Positions 61,601 to 64,000 of a DNA stretch of 64,000 nt are shown here, piece by piece. This DNA comes from C-114 sp963745405 (GTDB lineage: Bacteria > Chloroflexota > Limnocylindria > Limnocylindrales > CSP1-4), in assembly GCA_963745405.1 (NCBI GenBank), contig CAVUWY010000002.1:1426001-1490000 (forward strand), read 5' to 3'. How positions within the stretch are numbered: position 1 is the first letter of the stretch; every line of letters starts with the position of its first letter. The notes beneath the pieces were generated by a model. It had not been told where the DNA came from. It searched no databases and worked only from the letters and a program-made list of their open reading frames with translations. Made by a program: the position numbers and the translations under genes.

Positions 61601-61874
61601 GGCGGGCGTCCGCCCCGATTCGGATCTCCTCCGCGGTTTCGTCGGCGAGCCGGTCCCGAAGCGGGCCGATCCGTTCGGCCTCAGCCCGCGCGAGCGGGAG
61701 GTCCTCGTCCTCATATCCCAGGGGCGGACGAACCGGGAGATCGGCGAGCGGCTCTTCATCAGCCAGAAGACCGTCGGCGTGCACGTCGGGAACATCCTCT
61801 CCAAGCTCGACGTGTCGGGGCGGGTCGAGGCGGCCGCCGTGGCGATCCGGCTCGGGCTCACCGACAAACGCTGA
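58608..61874 (+). CDS. large LuxR-type (LAL/MalT-like) transcriptional regulator with ATPase domain
   Basis: A 1088-residue regulator. Residues 1-330 form an AAA/STAND ATPase domain starting FVGRERELARLAVALEQAEA. The P-loop reads SGTGGAGASRLL (38-49): the usual GK(S/T) lysine is replaced by Ala, while the Walker B strand RPVLLVVEDLHRVD is intact. Residues about 400-980 are TPR-like helical repeats. The last 65 residues are a LuxR HTH: LSPREREVLVLISQGRTNRE, then LFISQKTVGVHVGNILSKL. ATP binding may be altered or lost. No target operon is evident; nearest genes are a divergent methylase/small RNA and a downstream lipoprotein. Confidence 0.9.
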   Translation: MSVKVTSARFVGRERELARLAVALEQAEAGRSTTLLVSGTGGAGASRLLDETGRRLAALPQSFTVVRGVPTAAERATPYAPIVAGLTPILAALGDDSLTAVLGPASAELGRLFPVLQPRLVRLGLDLGPAPAISSERWQPRMLERFLGMFWALGERRPVLLVVEDLHRVDAATRALVTFISRISRPGRLAVVGTYQPDEMTRAHPFHADLAAMSDTPRAAGRIELALLDRRELSELIEAIDGDRPSASLLLLVAERSKGNPLAVEEVLIARREESGALQAGGLEESVLARVRRRSPECRRVLRLLSVADGPLTKAELAAVAAASEAGTERRPPRSSSTPRRADSDLDADLRTGLDEALEHDWVVGGAAADGAETVAFRHELIGRAVAADLLPLQHRRHLASVATALSDRPAAAARYWLLAHDAVQARRAALEALGELETADAARDTLDLLEGAIELTDPTDAAAASGARGTVASTEDGDDTSLAALQARAAEAAFAAGMPLRAAAYAEAAAARLDERRDRTRLGLLYERLGRYRRAAGDPPGALAAHLRAVDLVPREPSRERAFVLASLAQVQMLDGMFSEAERSGQEAVRVAQAVGPAASDLEANAQTTLGVSRGWGDDPASAVELLREAGRAAAERGDLGERFRVIANLTTVLDLIGRKREAIDIAYDGIVEARRTGLETVFGNFLRGNAAESLFQLGRWAESRELSTTALEWSLSGADFVNAIVNLAIVEIESGSGEVAGRLLGQLLVEVEAVPDAQSAVPVYAAEASYALWRSDLGDAKRACERAWAAARSTEDWVLAAKTAAVCLEVDAAIVADARERRDLPALAEARERSRTVLADASAFVARSGVTGAIGSRKVADAALAVAEAFRARLDGHDDPALWKDVASAWDRLDDPYQAARARWRQAEAILAVTPDARAGRARARGPLLDAYEAAGLLGAAPLRRELGELAARALIRLPDTPTTGVAAPDMVGVPVGAAPGDDAEWVGHGDGNGHAAGVRPDSDLLRGFVGEPVPKRADPFGLSPREREVLVLISQGRTNREIGERLFISQKTVGVHVGNILSKLDVSGRVEAAAVAIRLGLTDKR

Positions 61875-62010
61875 GGGCGGTGGACCCGCCTCCGCGAGGC
61901 GCGATGGAGCGCGGTTCGGTAGAGTGGCGATGAACGGCTCGGATCCCGCATACCGCCGACGCCGTACCCGCGCGACCACCTCGGCGCCACCTGTGAGGTC
62001 AGCCCCGACC

Positions 62011-62574
62011 ATGCGACCGTCGACCGCCTCGCGTCCCTCCCGCCTCATCGCGATCGTGTTCGCGGCCGGCCTCGCGACCGGCGCCTGCACGAGCACGGCC
62101 TCGCCCGGCTGGACCTACCAGCCGCCGCCGCCGACCGCGTCGCCGGCCGCCTCCGCCGGAGCCTCGGCGGGTCCCAGCGCCGCGCCGAGCGCTGCGCCGA
62201 GTGCCGCTCCCAGCGCGGCACCCAGCTTGGCGCCGAGCGCGGGTGCGAGTGGGGCCGCGAGTGCCGCGCCGAGCGGCGGATCGGGTGGCGGTTCGGCGAC
62301 CGTCCTCAAGGTCACGGCCCAGAACATCGCCTTCGACGTGTCGACCCTGACAGCGCCGGCCAACGCGGCGTTCCAGATCGACTTCGACAACGAGGATGCG
62401 TCGGTCGCCCACAACGTCACGATCAAGGACGCGACCGGTGCGATGGTGTTCAAGGGGGACCTCGTCACCGGCGTCGCCCAGGCGACGTACAACGTGCCGG
62501 CGATCCCCGCCGGGTCGTACACGTTCTACTGCATCGTCCACCCGAACATGACCGGGACCCTGACGGTCCAGTAA
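62011..62574 (+). CDS. cupredoxin-like lipoprotein with Ala/Pro/Ser linker
   Basis: A 187-residue exported lipoprotein. From ATG 62011 the signal ends LATGAC. A linker with repeated APSA units covers about residues 45-90. The C-terminal 95 residues form a plastocyanin-type domain with copper ligands: His in ASVAHNVTI, Cys/His/Met in YCIVHPNMTG. It would carry electrons or bind copper at the cell surface. An in-frame ATG at 61930 would put an Arg-rich extension before the signal, so 62011 is preferred. Likely a single gene. Confidence 0.85.
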   Translation: MRPSTASRPSRLIAIVFAAGLATGACTSTASPGWTYQPPPPTASPAASAGASAGPSAAPSAAPSAAPSAAPSLAPSAGASGAASAAPSGGSGGGSATVLKVTAQNIAFDVSTLTAPANAAFQIDFDNEDASVAHNVTIKDATGAMVFKGDLVTGVAQATYNVPAIPAGSYTFYCIVHPNMTGTLTVQ

Positions 62575-62630
62575 GGCGACAGCCCGGCCGATCGCCGACC
62601 GGCAGAACAACCGCGACGAGGACCCGGACC

Positions 62631-63362
62631 GTGAGCGAGAACGTCTGCTACGTCGACGCCTACGCCCGGTCGATCGAGGCACGGGTGGTCGGCATCGATC
62701 CCGCCGATCCCGCCCTCGTCATCCTCGACCGGACGGTCGCCTATCCGGGCGGCGGCGGTCAGCCGTCGGATCGGGGCCTCCTGCGTGGCGATGGCGGTCG
62801 GTCGTGGGCGATCGTCGGGGCGAAGAAAGACGGCCCGGACATAGTCCACCAGCTCGACCTCGCCGACGGCGAAGGACCGACGGCCGGCGAGACCGTCACG
62901 ATCGACCTCGACTGGGCCCGGCGCCATCTCCTCATGCGGACCCACACGGCGCTGCACGCGCTGTGCGGCGTCGTCTGGCGCGACCACGGCGCCCTCGTGA
63001 CCGGCGGCAACATGGAGCCCGGCAGCGGCCGGATGGACTTCGAGTTCGAGCACATGAGCGGCGATCTCGTCGACTCGATCGAGGAGACCGTCAACCGCGA
63101 GCTCGCCTCGGCCCGCGATGTCCTGGTGGCGGTCCGGCCACGCGACGAGGCGTTCGCCATCCCCGATCTCATCCGGACGAAGATCAACCTCCTGCCGCCG
63201 GGGATCCCCGAGATAAGGACGATCGAGATCGTCGGGCTCGACCTGCAGGCCGACGGCGGGACCCACGTCGCCAACACCCGCGAGGTAGGCGGCATCCGGG
63301 TGACCGGCTACGAGTCCAAGGGCCGCATCAACAAGCGCATCCGGATCGAGCTCACCGACTAA
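62631..63362 (+). CDS. alanyl-tRNA editing protein (AlaX type)
   Basis: A 243-residue stand-alone editing domain related to the AlaRS second additional domain, which hydrolyses mischarged Ser- or Gly-tRNA(Ala). Zinc-binding HxxxH is in LLMRTHTALHALCGV, and the second His in DGGTHVANTREVGGIRVTGY, the hallmark of AlaX. TVAYPGGGGQPSDRG is the conserved glycine loop. The GTG start lies 56 bp after the cupredoxin stop. No alaS is in the window. Length suits AlaX-M or -S without the C-Ala part. Confidence 0.92.
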   Translation: MSENVCYVDAYARSIEARVVGIDPADPALVILDRTVAYPGGGGQPSDRGLLRGDGGRSWAIVGAKKDGPDIVHQLDLADGEGPTAGETVTIDLDWARRHLLMRTHTALHALCGVVWRDHGALVTGGNMEPGSGRMDFEFEHMSGDLVDSIEETVNRELASARDVLVAVRPRDEAFAIPDLIRTKINLLPPGIPEIRTIEIVGLDLQADGGTHVANTREVGGIRVTGYESKGRINKRIRIELTD

Positions 63363-63389
63363 CGGACCCGCCGGGCTGGCGTCGGCTGG

Positions 63390-63395
63390 TAGGGT
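63390..63395 (+). promoter_or_regulatory. -10 element, leaderless start of Crp/Fnr gene
   Basis: TAGGGT seven bases before ATG 63403. Confidence 0.5.
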
Positions 63396-63402
63396 GGGGA
63401 TC

Positions 63403-64000
63403 ATGGGGGTCGACCTGCACGACCCGGTCGTGCGCGCGGCCATCCGCACCTCGCACCTGGCCGCGGTCCCGGAGCCGCTCCTCGAGCCGCTGTTCGCCGA
63501 AGCCACGCGCCTCAGCGTCCCGGCCGGCTCGATGGTCCGCCGCGAGGGCGAGCGCGGTCCCCACATCGAGCTCGTCGTCGGCGGGTTGGTCCGGGTGTAT
63601 GTCTCGTCGCCGGACGGGCGGACGTTGACCGTGCGCTACTGCAGGAGCGGAGCGATGATCGGTGCGGTCTCCCTCTTCCGGCCGAGCTACGTGATGCCCG
63701 GCGGCCTGCAGGCGCTGGTGGACACGGACCTCGTGGTGCTCCGTGCCGAGGCGGTGCGCCTGGCCTCCGACCGCGATCGGGCCATGGCGGACTCCCTGAT
63801 CGCCGAGCTCAGCGACCGCGTCTACCAGTTCGTCGTCGAGATACCCGGGGCGTCATTCGCGACCGTCCGCCAGCGGGTCGCCCGCCACGTGCTCGATATC
63901 GCCGCCGAGCAACAGCACGGGGCCCGGTTGGTGGCTCCCGTCAGCCAGCAGGCGATCGCCGACGCCGTGGGCAGCGTCCGCGAGGTCGTGGCACGCGCGC
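63403..64000 (+). CDS. Crp/Fnr-family transcriptional regulator, C-terminus cut by window
   Basis: The first 199 codons of a Crp/Fnr regulator. The cyclic-nucleotide-binding fold covers residues about 20-130 (VPAGSMVRREGERGPHIELV, then RTLTVRYCRSGAMIG). A dimer helix follows, and the winged HTH begins at RQRVARHVLDIAAEQ with VSQQAIADAVGSVREVVARA as recognition part. No N-terminal FNR-type cysteine cluster is visible, so it is not an Fe-S sensor of that type. The end lies beyond the right edge. ATG 63403 is fixed by TAGGGT seven bases upstream. Confidence 0.9.
   Translation, partial: MGVDLHDPVVRAAIRTSHLAAVPEPLLEPLFAEATRLSVPAGSMVRREGERGPHIELVVGGLVRVYVSSPDGRTLTVRYCRSGAMIGAVSLFRPSYVMPGGLQALVDTDLVVLRAEAVRLASDRDRAMADSLIAELSDRVYQFVVEIPGASFATVRQRVARHVLDIAAEQQHGARLVAPVSQQAIADAVGSVREVVARA

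Noticed and set aside
59349..62096. 915-codon open frame antisense to the LuxR-type regulator
   Set aside because: High GC leaves antisense frames open. Its sequence is Arg/Gly/Asp/Ala-rich noise with no domain, and the sense frame has complete domains.

Overview
The window is very GC-rich (about 70 % by eye, not counted) and almost fully coding, with many GTG starts, ATGA/GTGA overlaps and heavy C/G third positions. Polyphosphate glucokinase, F420-type LLM oxidoreductase, a bacterial ATP-dependent DNA ligase, lipoproteins with long Ala/Pro/Ser linkers, and ECF and OpuC-type transporters together suggest a soil or freshwater Chloroflexota (Limnocylindria-like) or a deep actinobacterial relative. 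This placement is inference. No rRNA, phage, transposase or CRISPR array was seen.

Layout. 1-2569 (minus): end of an ECF transporter (EcfT, S component) with a nucleoside hydrolase, which suggests nucleoside uptake and salvage. 2579-3301: a KamB-type 16S rRNA A1408 methyltransferase gene interrupted by an in-frame TAA. 3436-3695: a structured repeat region. 3748-6011: a GrpB-PurK fusion and PurE (purine synthesis). 6316-14553: small membrane proteins, Nudix hydrolase, aldehyde dehydrogenase, GNAT, HtrA-like protease, polyphosphate glucokinase and two SDR-type proteins. 14585-17737: a glutamine-synthetase-family ligase and an APC permease (amine or amino acid use). 18165-23085: a LolA-like protein, fumarase, a double GNAT, flavin reductase and an alpha/beta hydrolase.

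23180-33664 is a phenylacetate-degradation (paa) island: two crotonases, PaaA, PaaB, PaaC, PaaD, 3-hydroxyacyl-CoA dehydrogenase and thiolase. An unrecognised protein, a GT87-like membrane protein and two paralogous lipoproteins are embedded in it. PaaE, PaaK and PaaZ are not in the window. 33824-37534: Fe-S carrier (HesB/ErpA), LON-domain protein, sulfite-oxidase-like protein, GT2, and a frameshifted UPF0104 flippase-like gene. 37571-37837: a second structured repeat region. 37949-41569: an OpuC-like osmolyte ABC transporter with two frameshifted genes. 41626-50285: LLM oxidoreductase, MerR, GNAT, DNA ligase, rhodanese, class V aminotransferase and tRNA-Ile(UAU). 50326-64000: exported proteins, homocysteine methyltransferase, a GT87-like protein, DNA methylase, a candidate structured small RNA, a large LuxR-type ATPase regulator, a cupredoxin lipoprotein, an AlaX editing protein and a truncated Crp/Fnr regulator.

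Two window-wide patterns stand out. First, 19 gene starts carry a TANNNT hexamer 5-9 nt upstream of the start codon, a strong signature of leaderless transcription, including compact divergent promoters. Second, single-base frameshifts concentrate at 36.6-39.1 kb (seven) with one more at 57.0 kb, while the other genes read cleanly.
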